From the NCBI GenBank assembly GCA_002362105.1, contig DETD01000001.1, forward strand, positions 1 through 64,000: DNA of 64,000 bases. Direction: 5' to 3'. The notes beneath the pieces were generated by a model. That model searched no databases. It worked only from the letters and a program-made list of their open reading frames with translations, and was not told where the DNA came from. Below are positions 9,568 to 19,851 of this stretch, in pieces. Positions within the stretch are counted from its first letter, which is position 1, and every line of letters begins with the position of its first letter. The stretch comes from Bacteroidales bacterium UBA3297 (lineage in GTDB: Bacteria > Bacteroidota > Bacteroidia > Bacteroidales > Paludibacteraceae). The position numbers were made by a program, and so were the translations under genes.

Positions 9568-10953
9568 ATGACATTAATTAAATCTATCTCCGGCATCAGG
9601 GGAACCATTGGCGGAAAGGTTGACGACAATCTTACGCCACTCGACATTGTCAAGTTCACATCAGCTTATGCAATGTGGGTAAAGAATAACAGCAAAAGTG
9701 CCAGACACAAAATTGTAGTAGGCCGCGACGCTCGCCTATCAGGCCCTATGGTCGACAAAATCGTCACCGCAACCCTTAGCGGAATGGGCATGGATGTTAT
9801 CAACATTGGTTTGGCCACTACCCCGACGACCGAAATTGCAGTACAGAAAGAAAAAGCAGACGGTGGAATCATCATCACCGCCAGCCATAACCCAAAACAG
9901 TGGAACGCCTTAAAGCTACTGAACAGCAATGGCGAATTCTTGAGCAAGGAAGATGGGAACCTTGTATTGAAAATGGCAGCAGATGAAGACTTCAACTACG
10001 CAGACATCGACAATATGGGGGAAGTCATCTATAAAGACAATTACAACGACATCCACATCGACGATGTGCTCAAACTGAAGTTGGTAGACGTTGAGGCTAT
10101 CAAGAAAGCCAAATTCACAGTAGCCATCGACTGCGTCAACTCTGTCGGAGGTCTCATCCTGCCAAAGTTGCTCAAAAAATTGGGCGTAAACAACATTATA
10201 GAACTCAACTGCGAAGCAACCGGACACTTTGCACACACTCCAGAACCAATACCGGAAAACCTGACTCAAATTTCAGACTTACTGAAAGGCGGCAAAGCCG
10301 ATGTAGGATTTGTGGTTGACCCAGATGTAGACCGTTTGGCCATCATCTGCGAAAACGGCGACATGTTTGGAGAGGAATACACTCTGGTATCGGTTGCCGA
10401 CTACATTCTAAGCCATACCAAAGGCAACACCGTGTCGAACCTGAGTTCAACCCGCGCACTCCGCGACGTTACCCGCGCACATGGCGGCACCTACACAGCA
10501 GCTGCGGTTGGAGAAGTTAACGTGGTCACAAAAATGAAGGAAGTAAACGCCGTAATTGGTGGTGAAGGCAATGGCGGAGTCATCTACCCTGAAAGCCATT
10601 ACGGACGCGACGCGCTGGTTGGCATCGCCCTCTTCCTGACTATGATGGCGAAAAAGGCGAAGAAGGTTTCAGAAATCAAGAAGGAGTATCCAGCTTACGA
10701 AATTTCCAAGAACAAGATTCAACTCACACCTGAAATTGATGTAGACCTTATTCTTGAAAAGATGAAGGCAAAATACTCAAACGAAGATGTGACCGACATT
10801 GACGGTGTAAAAATCGATTTCCCTACCAAATGGGTACACTTACGCAAATCGAACACAGAGCCGATTATCCGCATCTATTCAGAGGCTTCTACTGCTAAAG
10901 AAGCCGACGAACTGGCCCAAGCCATCATTGCCGACATCAAGTCGCTCATTTAG
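9568..10953 (+). CDS. glmM: Phosphoglucosamine mutase
   Basis: Alpha-D-phosphohexomutase family, 461 residues. It probably converts glucosamine-6-phosphate to glucosamine-1-phosphate for UDP-GlcNAc synthesis. Family elements appear in order: SGIRGT at the N-terminus, the phosphoserine loop TASHNP (Ser106), the metal loop DPDVDRLA, the sugar-specificity loop GEGNGGV and the phosphate-binding loop RKSNTEPIIRIY. Bacteroidales proteins of this type are usually named GlmM, though phosphomannomutase activity cannot be excluded by sequence. It stands alone between its own -7 motif and a perfect hairpin terminator. Confidence 0.88.
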   Translation: MTLIKSISGIRGTIGGKVDDNLTPLDIVKFTSAYAMWVKNNSKSARHKIVVGRDARLSGPMVDKIVTATLSGMGMDVINIGLATTPTTEIAVQKEKADGGIIITASHNPKQWNALKLLNSNGEFLSKEDGNLVLKMAADEDFNYADIDNMGEVIYKDNYNDIHIDDVLKLKLVDVEAIKKAKFTVAIDCVNSVGGLILPKLLKKLGVNNIIELNCEATGHFAHTPEPIPENLTQISDLLKGGKADVGFVVDPDVDRLAIICENGDMFGEEYTLVSVADYILSHTKGNTVSNLSSTRALRDVTRAHGGTYTAAAVGEVNVVTKMKEVNAVIGGEGNGGVIYPESHYGRDALVGIALFLTMMAKKAKKVSEIKKEYPAYEISKNKIQLTPEIDVDLILEKMKAKYSNEDVTDIDGVKIDFPTKWVHLRKSNTEPIIRIYSEASTAKEADELAQAIIADIKSLI

Positions 10954-10983
10954 ACAAGGAAACAAGCGTTAACGTATTTACAT

Positions 10984-11019
10984 AGTGGCTGCAAAAACAA
11001 CTTGCAGCCACTTTTTTTT
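10984..11019 (+). terminator. glmM terminator
   Basis: A perfect 11-bp stem (10984-10994 with 11002-11012), a 7-base loop and eight T residues. Confidence 0.92.
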
Positions 11020-11034
11020 CGGCGTAATTAGGTG

Positions 11035-11042
11035 TAAATTTG
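11035..11042 (+). promoter_or_regulatory. -7 promoter motif only 7 bases from the next ATG
   Basis: TAAATTTG, an exact TAnnTTTG. The ATG of the phosphatase gene starts at 11050, so transcription should begin at or within a base or two of the start codon. This predicts a leaderless mRNA for the phosphatase-uvrA unit. Confidence 0.6.
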
Positions 11043-11049
11043 CACTACA

Positions 11050-11685
11050 ATGACCAAATTCATCATCACTAGACACGGACAAACCGAGTGGAACGTTGAA
11101 AAACGGATGCAAGGGCAGGCTAACTCACCCCTTACCGAATTAGGAAGGAAGCAAGCCGATGCCCTCCGCCAGCGGTTGTCTGACACAGAGTTCGACGCTG
11201 TATATTGCAGTTCGTTACAGCGCGCCGTCGACACAGCAGACATCATCTGCAAAGGGAGGAAGCAAGACATCGTCCACCTCGACTCATTAATGGAGATTGC
11301 GATAGGCAGTTGGAGTGGAATGTTGCTGAGCGAAGTAGATGAAGCCTACCCCGAGCAATCGAACAACTTCTGGAAGAATCCGGAAGCCTACATACCAATG
11401 CCCGGAGGAGAGACCTACCTCCAACTCCGTGAACGTGCAGGCAAAGCTCTGCTAGAAATGGCCAAAAAGCATAAAAACCAAACCGTACTAGTGGTATCGC
11501 ACGGCATTGTACTGAAACTGCTGTACAACATTTTCCGTTACCAGCCGCTTGCAGATATAGCCAGCAACCATCCGCACCCAAAATCGTGCTGTTACTGCGA
11601 AGTGGAATGGACCGATGCAGTTTGGCACATCAACAGCTGGAACGACACAACACACTACGAACTCATAACTGACCAACAAAAATAA
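11050..11685 (+). CDS. Histidine phosphatase family protein (phosphoglycerate mutase-like)
   Basis: A 211-residue member of the histidine phosphatase superfamily. The catalytic RHG triplet is at residues 8-10 (ITRHGQTEWN). The second catalytic His is in VVSHGIVLKLL, and the family arginine is in the LQRAVDTAD region. The substrate cannot be read from sequence; relatives include alpha-ribazole phosphatase (CobC) and broad-specificity phosphatases, and no cobalamin gene is nearby. It lies 3 bases upstream of uvrA, so the two share an mRNA. The start codon lies almost on the predicted transcription start. Confidence 0.87.
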   Translation: MTKFIITRHGQTEWNVEKRMQGQANSPLTELGRKQADALRQRLSDTEFDAVYCSSLQRAVDTADIICKGRKQDIVHLDSLMEIAIGSWSGMLLSEVDEAYPEQSNNFWKNPEAYIPMPGGETYLQLRERAGKALLEMAKKHKNQTVLVVSHGIVLKLLYNIFRYQPLADIASNHPHPKSCCYCEVEWTDAVWHINSWNDTTHYELITDQQK

Positions 11686-11688
11686 AGC

Positions 11689-14499
11689 ATGGCAGACAAA
11701 GGAGAAATTACTATTAAGGGGGCCAGGGCCCACAACCTGAAAAATATTGACGTCAAAATTCCTAGAAACAAGATAACAGTCATTACTGGCCTATCTGGTT
11801 CCGGGAAATCGTCTCTTGCCTTCGACACGCTGTATGCCGAGGGACAGCGCCGGTATGTGGAAAGTTTGTCTGCCTACGCCCGCCAGTTTTTGGGACGCTT
11901 AAGCAAGCCCGAATGCGACTACATAAAGGGCATACCCCCTGCAATTGCTATAGAGCAAAAGGTCAGTACCCGGAACAGCCGTTCAACAGTCGGCACTTCA
12001 ACCGAGATCTACGACTATATTAAACTGCTGTTTGCCCGTATAGGCAAAACCTATTCTCCCATTTCGGGTTGTGAGGTAAAAAAGCACAGCGTAAGCGATG
12101 TTGTAGACTATATACTCAGTTTCCCTGCAGGCACGAAGGGCGTTGTTTTAAGTAAAATAACGATGCCTATCGGACGGACGCTAAAAGAAGAACTCGACAT
12201 CCTTTCCAAGCAAGGCTTTAGCCGTGTAGAGATAAAAGACACTCTTTACAAGATTAGTGAGCTGGCTGAAGCCAATTTAGACGGCAACATACAAGAAAGT
12301 ATCAATCTGGTGGTTGACCGTTTTGCTGTCAACGACGCTGAAGAAACCAAAAGCCGCCTGGCCGACTCGGTTCAAACAGCGTTTTGGGAGGGTGACGGTT
12401 GCAGTTGTACTATCAAGACTTTTAATCAGGACGGAACGACACAACAAGCCGATTTCAGCAGCAAATTTGAGGCTGACGGAATAGAATTCACCGAGCCAAA
12501 CGAACTGATGTTCAGTTTCAACAGTCCGTTCGGAGCATGTCCTGAATGTGAGGGTTTCGGCAAAGTCATCGGCATTGACGAAGACCTGGTTATACCAGAC
12601 AAATCACGTTCTGTTTACGAGGGTGCCGTAGTCTGCTGGCGTGGCGAGAAAATGTCGGAATGGCTCGACGAAGTAGTTGCCAACGCACAGCACTGCAAGT
12701 TTCCAATCCACAAGCCATATAATGATCTGAGTAAATCAGAGCGCGAAATGTTGTGGGAAGGAACCGAATATTTCCATGGAATAAACGACTTCTTCAAATT
12801 CGTCAAAGAGAACCAATACAAAATACAATACCGCGTAATGCTGGCCCGGTTCCGCGGAAAGACGGTATGTCCAGCTTGTAAGGGCACACGTCTAAAGAAA
12901 GAGGCTAACTACGTAAAAGTTGGAGGCAAAAGCATCAGCGAATTGGTTGTTCTGCCAATCAACGAGCTACAAGTCTTCTTCCGAGACCTTGAATTGACGG
13001 CAAGCGAAAGAGAGATAGCCAAAAGACTGATGACCGAAATAACCAACCGGTTGCAGTTTCTCTGCGATGTTGGCCTTAGCTACCTTACACTGAACCGTAT
13101 GTCGAGCACCTTGTCGGGAGGAGAGAGTCAACGAATAAACTTGGCAACCTCTTTGGGCAGTAGCCTTGTCGGCTCTCTGTATATTCTCGACGAGCCAAGC
13201 ATCGGCTTGCACCCACGCGACACAGCACAACTGATAAAAGTGTTGCGCCACTTGCAGTCGTTGGGCAACACAGTGGTCATAGTTGAACACGACGAAGAAA
13301 TTATGCGGGCAGCCGACTACATCATCGACATAGGCCCAGCAGCAGGCCGTAACGGCGGTTACGTCACTTTTCAGGGCACTATTGAAGATGGAGAGAAGCA
13401 ACCTGAGAAAAGGGCTGAAAGCTTTACTTTCAAATATCTGCTCGGAGAAGAAAAAATTGATGTTCCCAAACTGCGCCGGCCGTGGAACAACTACATCGAG
13501 GTTAAAGGTGCAACAGAGAACAACCTGAAAAATATCGACGTTAAGTTTCCTCTAAACGTCATTACAGCCGTCACCGGTGTCAGTGGCTCCGGCAAATCGT
13601 CTCTGGTTTGCGACGTATTCTACAACGCAATGAAGCGCCAGTTAGGCGGTGGTACCGAGGCTCACATTGGAAGCCACAACGGACTTTCGGGTAGCATTAA
13701 ACAGGTCAGCAACATCGAGTTTGTTGACCAGAACCCTATTGGCAAGTCTGCGCGGGCAAATCCGGCGACCTACCTCAAAGCCTACGACGAGATACGAAAA
13801 TTGTATGCCGACCAGCCCTACGCCAAACAGATGGGCTACACGGCCGCCTATTTCTCGTTCAATGTAGAAGGCGGACGCTGTGAAGAATGCCAGGGAGAAG
13901 GAACCATAACGATTAAGATGCAGTTTATGGCCGACCTGGTGTTGCAGTGCGATGCATGCCACGGGAAACGCTTCCGTCAGGACATATTGGAAGTCAAATA
14001 CCGGGGGAAAAGCATCTTCGACATCCTCGACATGACAATAAACCAAGCCATCGAATTCTTTGGCGAAGGGAAGGGAAACAGCGAGAAGAAGATTGTAGCC
14101 CGTCTGAAGCCTTTGCAAGACGTAGGTTTAGGCTATATCAAGATGGGGCAACCCTCAAGCACGCTATCTGGAGGAGAAAGCCAGCGCGTAAAACTGGCCT
14201 CCATTCTGGCAGAAGAGAAACCGACGCCTACCATTTTCATTTTCGACGAGCCCACCACCGGCCTGCACATCCACGACATTAAGACGTTGATGAAGGCTTT
14301 CGACGCCCTCATTGCAGCCGGGCACACCGTCATCATTATCGAGCACAATATCGACGTAATAAAATGTGCCGACCATATTATCGATATAGGCCCAGAGGGA
14401 GGAGAGAATGGCGGCAACCTGGTGTTTGCCGGCACACCCGAACAGCTGGTAAAGAACAGCAGTTCATACACGGCAAAATACTTAAAAGGCAAGTTATAA
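11689..14499 (+). CDS. uvrA: Excinuclease ABC subunit A (UvrA)
   Basis: The DNA damage sensor of nucleotide excision repair, 936 residues, a usual length. It has two ABC ATPase halves. The first has Walker A GLSGSGKSS (Lys40), signature LSGGESQRINLA and Walker B LYILDEPSIGLHP. The second has GVSGSGKSS, LSGGESQRVKLA and IFDEPTTGLH. Zinc-binding cysteine pairs appear at CPECEGFG, CPACKGTR, CEECQGEG and CDACHGKRF. The UvrB-binding and insertion regions lie between the first Walker A and signature. Translation is coupled to the preceding phosphatase by a 3-base gap. The 246 bases after the stop hold only a weak 6-bp hairpin and no recognisable gene. Confidence 0.98.
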   Translation: MADKGEITIKGARAHNLKNIDVKIPRNKITVITGLSGSGKSSLAFDTLYAEGQRRYVESLSAYARQFLGRLSKPECDYIKGIPPAIAIEQKVSTRNSRSTVGTSTEIYDYIKLLFARIGKTYSPISGCEVKKHSVSDVVDYILSFPAGTKGVVLSKITMPIGRTLKEELDILSKQGFSRVEIKDTLYKISELAEANLDGNIQESINLVVDRFAVNDAEETKSRLADSVQTAFWEGDGCSCTIKTFNQDGTTQQADFSSKFEADGIEFTEPNELMFSFNSPFGACPECEGFGKVIGIDEDLVIPDKSRSVYEGAVVCWRGEKMSEWLDEVVANAQHCKFPIHKPYNDLSKSEREMLWEGTEYFHGINDFFKFVKENQYKIQYRVMLARFRGKTVCPACKGTRLKKEANYVKVGGKSISELVVLPINELQVFFRDLELTASEREIAKRLMTEITNRLQFLCDVGLSYLTLNRMSSTLSGGESQRINLATSLGSSLVGSLYILDEPSIGLHPRDTAQLIKVLRHLQSLGNTVVIVEHDEEIMRAADYIIDIGPAAGRNGGYVTFQGTIEDGEKQPEKRAESFTFKYLLGEEKIDVPKLRRPWNNYIEVKGATENNLKNIDVKFPLNVITAVTGVSGSGKSSLVCDVFYNAMKRQLGGGTEAHIGSHNGLSGSIKQVSNIEFVDQNPIGKSARANPATYLKAYDEIRKLYADQPYAKQMGYTAAYFSFNVEGGRCEECQGEGTITIKMQFMADLVLQCDACHGKRFRQDILEVKYRGKSIFDILDMTINQAIEFFGEGKGNSEKKIVARLKPLQDVGLGYIKMGQPSSTLSGGESQRVKLASILAEEKPTPTIFIFDEPTTGLHIHDIKTLMKAFDALIAAGHTVIIIEHNIDVIKCADHIIDIGPEGGENGGNLVFAGTPEQLVKNSSSYTAKYLKGKL

Positions 14500-14745
14500 C
14501 AACCAACATTGTCCCTTTCATTTTTTACGCAAAGAACAGAGCAACCACATCGAGGAGTCGTACTGCAGCTTGACAGGCTGTGAACGTTGTCACATCATGC
14601 TGGGCATGGGCTTTATAGTGGGATTGTTTCACTCACCGGCATCCGATTTTCCATCGGACCGACAGTTGCTCAGATGCGTGCCTGTTTTTCGGTCTCTTGT
14701 CATATTGACTAGTGAACACGAAACGTGACCATCTTCCGTTGTTTC

Positions 14746-17547
14746 TTACTTCCTTATCAGTGTAAAGTGTCCGGAATATACCTTGTCCAACTCTTCACAG
14801 TCAACTTCGTACCAGTAGTCTGTGCTCGGACATGGTTTTCCGTTGTAGGTACCGTCCCAATTTTCGACATTTGGGTTGAACTCCATCAGCAATTTTCCCC
14901 AACGGTCGTAAATTCTGACTCTGCTTTTTTCTGTTGTTTCCAGTCCGTATACCGTCCAAACTTCGTTTTCTTCGTCTCCATTGGGTGTAAGAAACAATGG
15001 GATGGTCAGTTTTAAATCTCTGTCCTTTATGACGGTCACCTCTGAAGTTGCAGTTTGACAGCCTGTAGGGTCTGTAGCAATCACAGAGAAAGTCATATTC
15101 GAGTCCGCATCGTCAGCGAGAGTTGCACTTAGGGCGTCGACACTGGCTAAATGGTCGGTTGGTGTCCAAGTAGCATCTCCCAATTCTCCTGAAATGAGTT
15201 TCACCTCCATTTCCAATCCACCTAATTCTTTTTCCCTGTACACCACCTTTTTTTCTAATTCAAGAGGTTCAAGTTCTACGGTACTCACCGACAGGATGGA
15301 ACTGGTTGGCACATTGGTGCAGTTGTGGCAGTCTATCCTCACATCGAATTCGCTACGATAGGCGTTGCCTGTTTTCTGGGCCTTTAGCGGTATTTCATAA
15401 ACAGTTTCGTTTACTGGTATCAGCAAGCAGTCTGGCAACCCTTCAAGGTTTGTGCCAGCAGTTGAGAAACTAATTTTGGCGGGTTTGCCTCCTTTTTTAC
15501 GGTCTATATGCAAAACTATTTTTCCCTCGTTACAGTCTGCTATAAGTTCTGAACTTTCGTTTTCGGTAACGAGGTCAGCAGAGACTTCCAACTCATAGCA
15601 AGAGCGGTATATTATGGAGTCCTTCACTTGCTGACAACCAAATATGTTCTCTGCAGTAACAATGAATTTTTCCACCTCATCGGGACATTCTAACGGATGA
15701 ACAGTAAAGGCGTTGTTATCCTTTAGCAGATCTGCTGGTTCCCACAAGATTTTCTTGACCGACCCTGTGTGCTCCACACTCAGTTCTGTGGCACAGCACT
15801 CGGGTGTGTTAGGGGTTATGGATATTGGACTTGCCTTGTAAAGGAAAGTGCGTAGTGTGTCACCCTCTAGAAAACATGCGGTTTCATCTTCAATCACCAT
15901 CACAATCTCCATACTGTCTGCCTCTATATCATGCAATGGAACAAGGTCAAGCATAACGGAGTCTTGGTTAGCTGGGACAATAATCTCTTCGGGGAACTTG
16001 TAGTCAATTCCATTTTTAGCTTCCCCTATGTGTTCTATTTTCAGAGTAGTAGGATTGCTGTGTCGTTTGGTTTTAACAACGACTTCCCCGTTGGAGCATC
16101 CGTTTGCAATGCCGTTTGCTTTTGGATTGGAATACTTTATTTTGCTGGATAAGCCATTCGATTTGAAACTACCGGATTCTAAAAAAACGGCAGACTGGTA
16201 ATTGTAGTCCGAAATGTTACCAATAGATAGTTTTATATGGTATTTTCTGCACGGAACAACCTTCGCCTTTGCCGTTAATGTGGTGGTGAAACCGTTGAAT
16301 TTCAAATTACATAATTTGTTCTTTTGATCCGTGTAGTTGCTTATAAAGTATTTGCTATTTTTTTCTGCGTTCACGTTATTGATAGAAACATATTCGTTGG
16401 AACCGGGAATCTTTGCTATGTTTTCTTGTTCTCCAGTGGTGAGGTCGGTGATGATGAACGAAAATGCGTCATTGTATTTTTTACCGACAAAATGTGGATA
16501 CTCTTGTGAAGCGAATGAATAGTTGAATGAGACGGAATCATCTTTAGTTGAAAAATCAAATTCCAAAATGGCGGGTGAGTTGACATCCGCACCTGTTAGT
16601 TCTGCCAGATCTTTATCGCCAACAAAATTGTGTGTGTTTTTGTAATAGATCATTTCGTATGCTTTTTCATAGAAAGGTTCTTTCTCTTTGGAATAAGAAG
16701 CAACACTTTTGTGATCGTAATAATAGAAAAACTTAGATTTAAAACTATATGAATTGCTCCACCATTCTTTCAACTCTTTCAATTCTTCGCTCGTAGCAGA
16801 ATAGTATTTCGGATTCCAGTCTCTCACTATAAGATACACAGCATAGTGAGGGAAAAGGTCGGTACCTGAACCTTTCACTGTTACATATTCATCGTCTTCG
16901 TCGAGATATGTATATGAATACTTATAAATATCATTATAATCATAACTACTATAATCATGGTAACCACTTATAGATTTAAACATGCTTTCCCCAGTAGCAT
17001 CTTCATAGGCGATGATAAAATTGTAGCAATCAGTTTGTAGAATCTTCATTAGTTCCTCGTACGTCTCTTTTTTCACTTTGTAGTAATTAGCATCTTCAAA
17101 TTTTGCTTTATTGTTAGCCAAGTAATACTTATAACAGGCAAAGTAGGGAGAGTACTTCTCTATAGCATTTCTAAGCCTAAGGGGACAATATTCGATGGCA
17201 AACTCATACAATTCGTCTTTCGTTAGCCCTAACCCCTCTGCAACAAAGCCCGTTTTAGGAATGACGTTCGTAGAATTGTCGGTACACAGCATCAGGCCTT
17301 TACCAATCCTTAGCATGCCACATTCACTATTGTTATTGAATAGTGCAATCTGCGTTCCATCGCCATACAATAGAGAGGAATTACCGTTAAATTTAGCATT
17401 AGAAACCTCTACTCCAGAACCAACAAATTGTTCAAGGAGTATTTTTTCCGCGTCTTGTCCGCACAAGTTTTCTATGGTTACTTCCGAGTATGCGTTGCAA
17501 AAGAATAAAGACGCGACAAGTACTGTCTGTAGTTTAAATGTTCTCAT
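14746..17547 (-). CDS. Large secreted protein: choice-of-anchor L domain and type B T9SS sorting domain
   Basis: A 933-residue exported protein. A signal peptide (LVASLFFCNAYS) is followed by a choice-of-anchor L region: an N-terminal segment with LLYGDGTQIALFNN and GKGLMLCTD, then SFASQEYPHFVGKKYNDAFSF and GNISDYNYQSAVFLESGSF. A low-complexity Tyr/Lys-rich insert splits the domain. Ig-like segments follow. The last about 95 residues are a gliding-motility-type C-terminal domain (PLFLTPNGDEENEVW, VRIYDRWGKLL, WDGTYNGKPCP, ending FTLIRK), typical of type B T9SS substrates. It is probably exported across the outer membrane and attached to the surface. The ligand is unknown. Confidence 0.88.
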   Translation of the reverse strand: MRTFKLQTVLVASLFFCNAYSEVTIENLCGQDAEKILLEQFVGSGVEVSNAKFNGNSSLLYGDGTQIALFNNNSECGMLRIGKGLMLCTDNSTNVIPKTGFVAEGLGLTKDELYEFAIEYCPLRLRNAIEKYSPYFACYKYYLANNKAKFEDANYYKVKKETYEELMKILQTDCYNFIIAYEDATGESMFKSISGYHDYSSYDYNDIYKYSYTYLDEDDEYVTVKGSGTDLFPHYAVYLIVRDWNPKYYSATSEELKELKEWWSNSYSFKSKFFYYYDHKSVASYSKEKEPFYEKAYEMIYYKNTHNFVGDKDLAELTGADVNSPAILEFDFSTKDDSVSFNYSFASQEYPHFVGKKYNDAFSFIITDLTTGEQENIAKIPGSNEYVSINNVNAEKNSKYFISNYTDQKNKLCNLKFNGFTTTLTAKAKVVPCRKYHIKLSIGNISDYNYQSAVFLESGSFKSNGLSSKIKYSNPKANGIANGCSNGEVVVKTKRHSNPTTLKIEHIGEAKNGIDYKFPEEIIVPANQDSVMLDLVPLHDIEADSMEIVMVIEDETACFLEGDTLRTFLYKASPISITPNTPECCATELSVEHTGSVKKILWEPADLLKDNNAFTVHPLECPDEVEKFIVTAENIFGCQQVKDSIIYRSCYELEVSADLVTENESSELIADCNEGKIVLHIDRKKGGKPAKISFSTAGTNLEGLPDCLLIPVNETVYEIPLKAQKTGNAYRSEFDVRIDCHNCTNVPTSSILSVSTVELEPLELEKKVVYREKELGGLEMEVKLISGELGDATWTPTDHLASVDALSATLADDADSNMTFSVIATDPTGCQTATSEVTVIKDRDLKLTIPLFLTPNGDEENEVWTVYGLETTEKSRVRIYDRWGKLLMEFNPNVENWDGTYNGKPCPSTDYWYEVDCEELDKVYSGHFTLIRK

Positions 17548-17935
17548 GTTTATTCGCTTTAAAACTTAACGCTGTTCGTGTTATTTTTTACGTGAATTGG
17601 TTCGTTACGAAAATGTAATAAAAAGTGTGTGGTATCAAATATCAAAAAAAATCTACTTTTGAGCAAATTTTGAGCACTAAAAAAATTGCGGATGGATTTG
17701 TGTATGCTACTTGTGTTGCTTTCCAGTTGGTAAAATAGAAAAAGCATTGTAGTACATAGTAAAACAGACGACAATCTGGGAATGTAGGAATAGCAATAAG
17801 TTTTGGCTTCACAGAGGCAAAGTTGGCACAATAACCAACAAAAAGCGGGCAACAAGTTACCTGTTTTCTACTATAAAAGAAGACAAGAAGGCATGCTTTC
17901 GCATGCCTTCTTTTTTATGCTATCAAGATTAAGAA
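17548..17935. other. Intergenic region with a hairpin, no gene supported
   Basis: 388 bases between the type B cargo gene and the first type A cargo paralogue. A 98-codon minus-strand open frame covers much of it but has no family features and an unlikely composition, so I do not call it. The only clear structure is the terminator hairpin at 17885-17912. Confidence 0.6.
17885..17912. terminator. Terminator hairpin downstream of the T9SS cargo gene
   Basis: A perfect 12-bp stem AAGAAGGCATGC / GCATGCCTTCTT with loop TTTC. The T tract is better on the plus side (TTTTTT) than on the minus side (CTTCTTTT), yet the hairpin sits 23 bases beyond the minus-strand gene's stop and most likely ends that gene. 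Confidence 0.75.
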
Positions 17936-19570
17936 TTACTTCTTAACAATTTTAGCTGTAACAACACCATTAGCAGTGTTACCCTTTACAATATACAAAC
18001 CAGAAGCCAAGTTTGCAACATTTACTTCGTTGCCAACAGCAGAAGCCACAACCGTGCCAAGTGTGTTCAAAATTTCAACACTTTCTACGCCTTCATTATT
18101 AACAGAAATAACGTCAGTTGCAGGGTTTGGATAAACAACAGCCTCTTCAACATCTGCCTCTACATTGTCGGCAGAAGCAGTGTAGCACTCGAACTGGGCA
18201 GGATAAACCACTTCCTCGGTAATCTGTGGGGCAGAAACGGCATCTGAAGTCAAACGGAGGTTGTCTATAACATACGACAAAAACTCTGGTGTATCAAAGA
18301 CCAAAGCCAAGTATTTCTTCGTCGCGGTGTAAGGAATTTTGGCTGAGTATGCGGTCCAAATAGGAGCCATTAGCTCTTCTGTAACGAGTGTCAGATCGCA
18401 AGTAGAAGCCTCTATAGCATCGTCAACATACGCATATTTGACCGGCAATACCAAACTGTCGGCAGACTCTGCAAAAACCTCGGTAGTCTGTGAAGAATTC
18501 CACTTTGAGAGGAAGTCAACAGTGATATTGGTTGTACCCTCCAAACCACAAGTTGGAATCAAAATAAAAGAACGACCATTATTACCTGCTGCAGTACGTT
18601 TTCCACTATTAGTTGGGTGAGTGAGAGCAAGCGCATGAAGAAGTTCCGTATCATAATAACCAGAATTGTCTGAGCCAGATTGCTCGAACAAACGAGTCAA
18701 AGACAAAGAAACCTGTGTTTGAGAGAAATTCACACTCATATTCTGTACTGTATACCAGTTCAACTGGCACTTGAACGGATTTGCAGTAAGTTCTGCAGTC
18801 ACGGCATTTACAGAAGATTTAGCATATTCAGTAACACCCTTATCGTTAATCACATAATAGTTAACACCATTTGCACCATTACCATGGTGGGGACCCAACC
18901 CGTAAGCGTCAAAGTCTTCGTAAAGGAAAGGTTTGTTACCCTCGCCCACAAACTTCAAATTCTTGATGTAAACAGGCTTTGCATTACTGATTTCCTCCGC
19001 ATCAGTTTGTCCCAGCTGACGTTGCCAACCAAAAACAATTTCCTTTACAGTTTGAATGTTGTTTGGCGTATAAACAAACTGGCGTTCCACATTCCAAGTG
19101 TTTGCCTTGGTTTTGTTCTTCACGTTAAACGTGTTGTCAGAAATAACGCCAGCAAGGGTGTATTGACCGATGACGGTATCTTTCTTAGACTTAGGGTTAT
19201 ACTTTACAATAGTCGTATCGGTATGCAGACCCAAATTAATCACCTCCCATTTGTTGGAACCTGAATGTTTAATTGAGTCAACTGCTTCATAATAGTACTC
19301 AATTTCAAGCTCCCAGGTACGGTTCAAATCAATACCATTAGCAACATAGAAGCGTGCTTCAGTACAATACTTCTGGTGGGTAATCGACACCGCAGCAGAA
19401 GCGTCTGGTGCAGTAGTTTCCTCCACCTTTGGTCCATTTTCTGGATTAGCATATTCAAGGACTTCAACGCCATCGACGAACTTACCATCCTTGATTACAT
19501 AAAACTCATCGGCAGAAGCTGTAAAAGCCAAACCTGCCAAAAGAGCGAAAGAAAGTAAATGTTTCTTCAT
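17936..19570 (-). CDS. Type A T9SS-exported protein, paralogue 1
   Basis: A 544-residue secreted protein of unknown function. An N-terminal signal peptide (LLSFALLAGLAFTASA) precedes a body of beta-rich character. The C-terminal domain of about 75 residues is a Por-type sorting domain (VVYPNPATDVISV, VEILNTLG, LASGLYIVKG, ending AKIVKK), which directs export by T9SS and surface attachment. It is a tandem copy of the next gene upstream and carries 13 more residues near residue 120 (TIVKYNPKSKKDT region). The body contains repeated Cys and aromatic residues but no motif I recognise as catalytic. A binding role is possible given the SusCD unit upstream, which is an inference. Confidence 0.85.
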   Translation of the reverse strand: MKKHLLSFALLAGLAFTASADEFYVIKDGKFVDGVEVLEYANPENGPKVEETTAPDASAAVSITHQKYCTEARFYVANGIDLNRTWELEIEYYYEAVDSIKHSGSNKWEVINLGLHTDTTIVKYNPKSKKDTVIGQYTLAGVISDNTFNVKNKTKANTWNVERQFVYTPNNIQTVKEIVFGWQRQLGQTDAEEISNAKPVYIKNLKFVGEGNKPFLYEDFDAYGLGPHHGNGANGVNYYVINDKGVTEYAKSSVNAVTAELTANPFKCQLNWYTVQNMSVNFSQTQVSLSLTRLFEQSGSDNSGYYDTELLHALALTHPTNSGKRTAAGNNGRSFILIPTCGLEGTTNITVDFLSKWNSSQTTEVFAESADSLVLPVKYAYVDDAIEASTCDLTLVTEELMAPIWTAYSAKIPYTATKKYLALVFDTPEFLSYVIDNLRLTSDAVSAPQITEEVVYPAQFECYTASADNVEADVEEAVVYPNPATDVISVNNEGVESVEILNTLGTVVASAVGNEVNVANLASGLYIVKGNTANGVVTAKIVKK

Positions 19571-19707
19571 ATTTGTATATAATTAGTTAATATATTGGCA
19601 ACATTGTAGTTTGTGGCACTAAAATTACAAAGAATAATCAACAAAACAAATTTTTCAAAAAAAGAAAGTTCTCTGTAACACCAATTACATTGGGTACACT
19701 GCGACAG

Positions 19708-19742
19708 AACAAAAAAACAGCAGACGAAACCGCCTGCTGTTT
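19708..19742 (-). terminator. Second terminator-like hairpin between the paralogues
   Basis: Minus strand: 9-bp stem AAACAGCAG / CTGCTGTTT (19734-19742 with 19715-19723) followed by TTTTTTTG. It lies beyond the main terminator of paralogue 2, so it may be a back-up terminator or the end of a small transcript. Confidence 0.55.
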
Positions 19743-19851
19743 CATGATGTTTGTCTGAGACATCCTCAAATATTCAGAATGCTTCAAATTTCACCGTTAC
19801 AAGTACCATACAACGGCTGTCAAAAGAAGGAGGAATCGTTCATTTTAGCAT

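Noticed and set aside
14500..14745. Possible small RNA after uvrA
   Set aside because: Only a 6-bp hairpin without a T tract; no promoter motif.
17559..17855. 98-codon minus-strand ORF
   Set aside because: Unlikely composition, no signal or domain; covers an AT-rich spacer.
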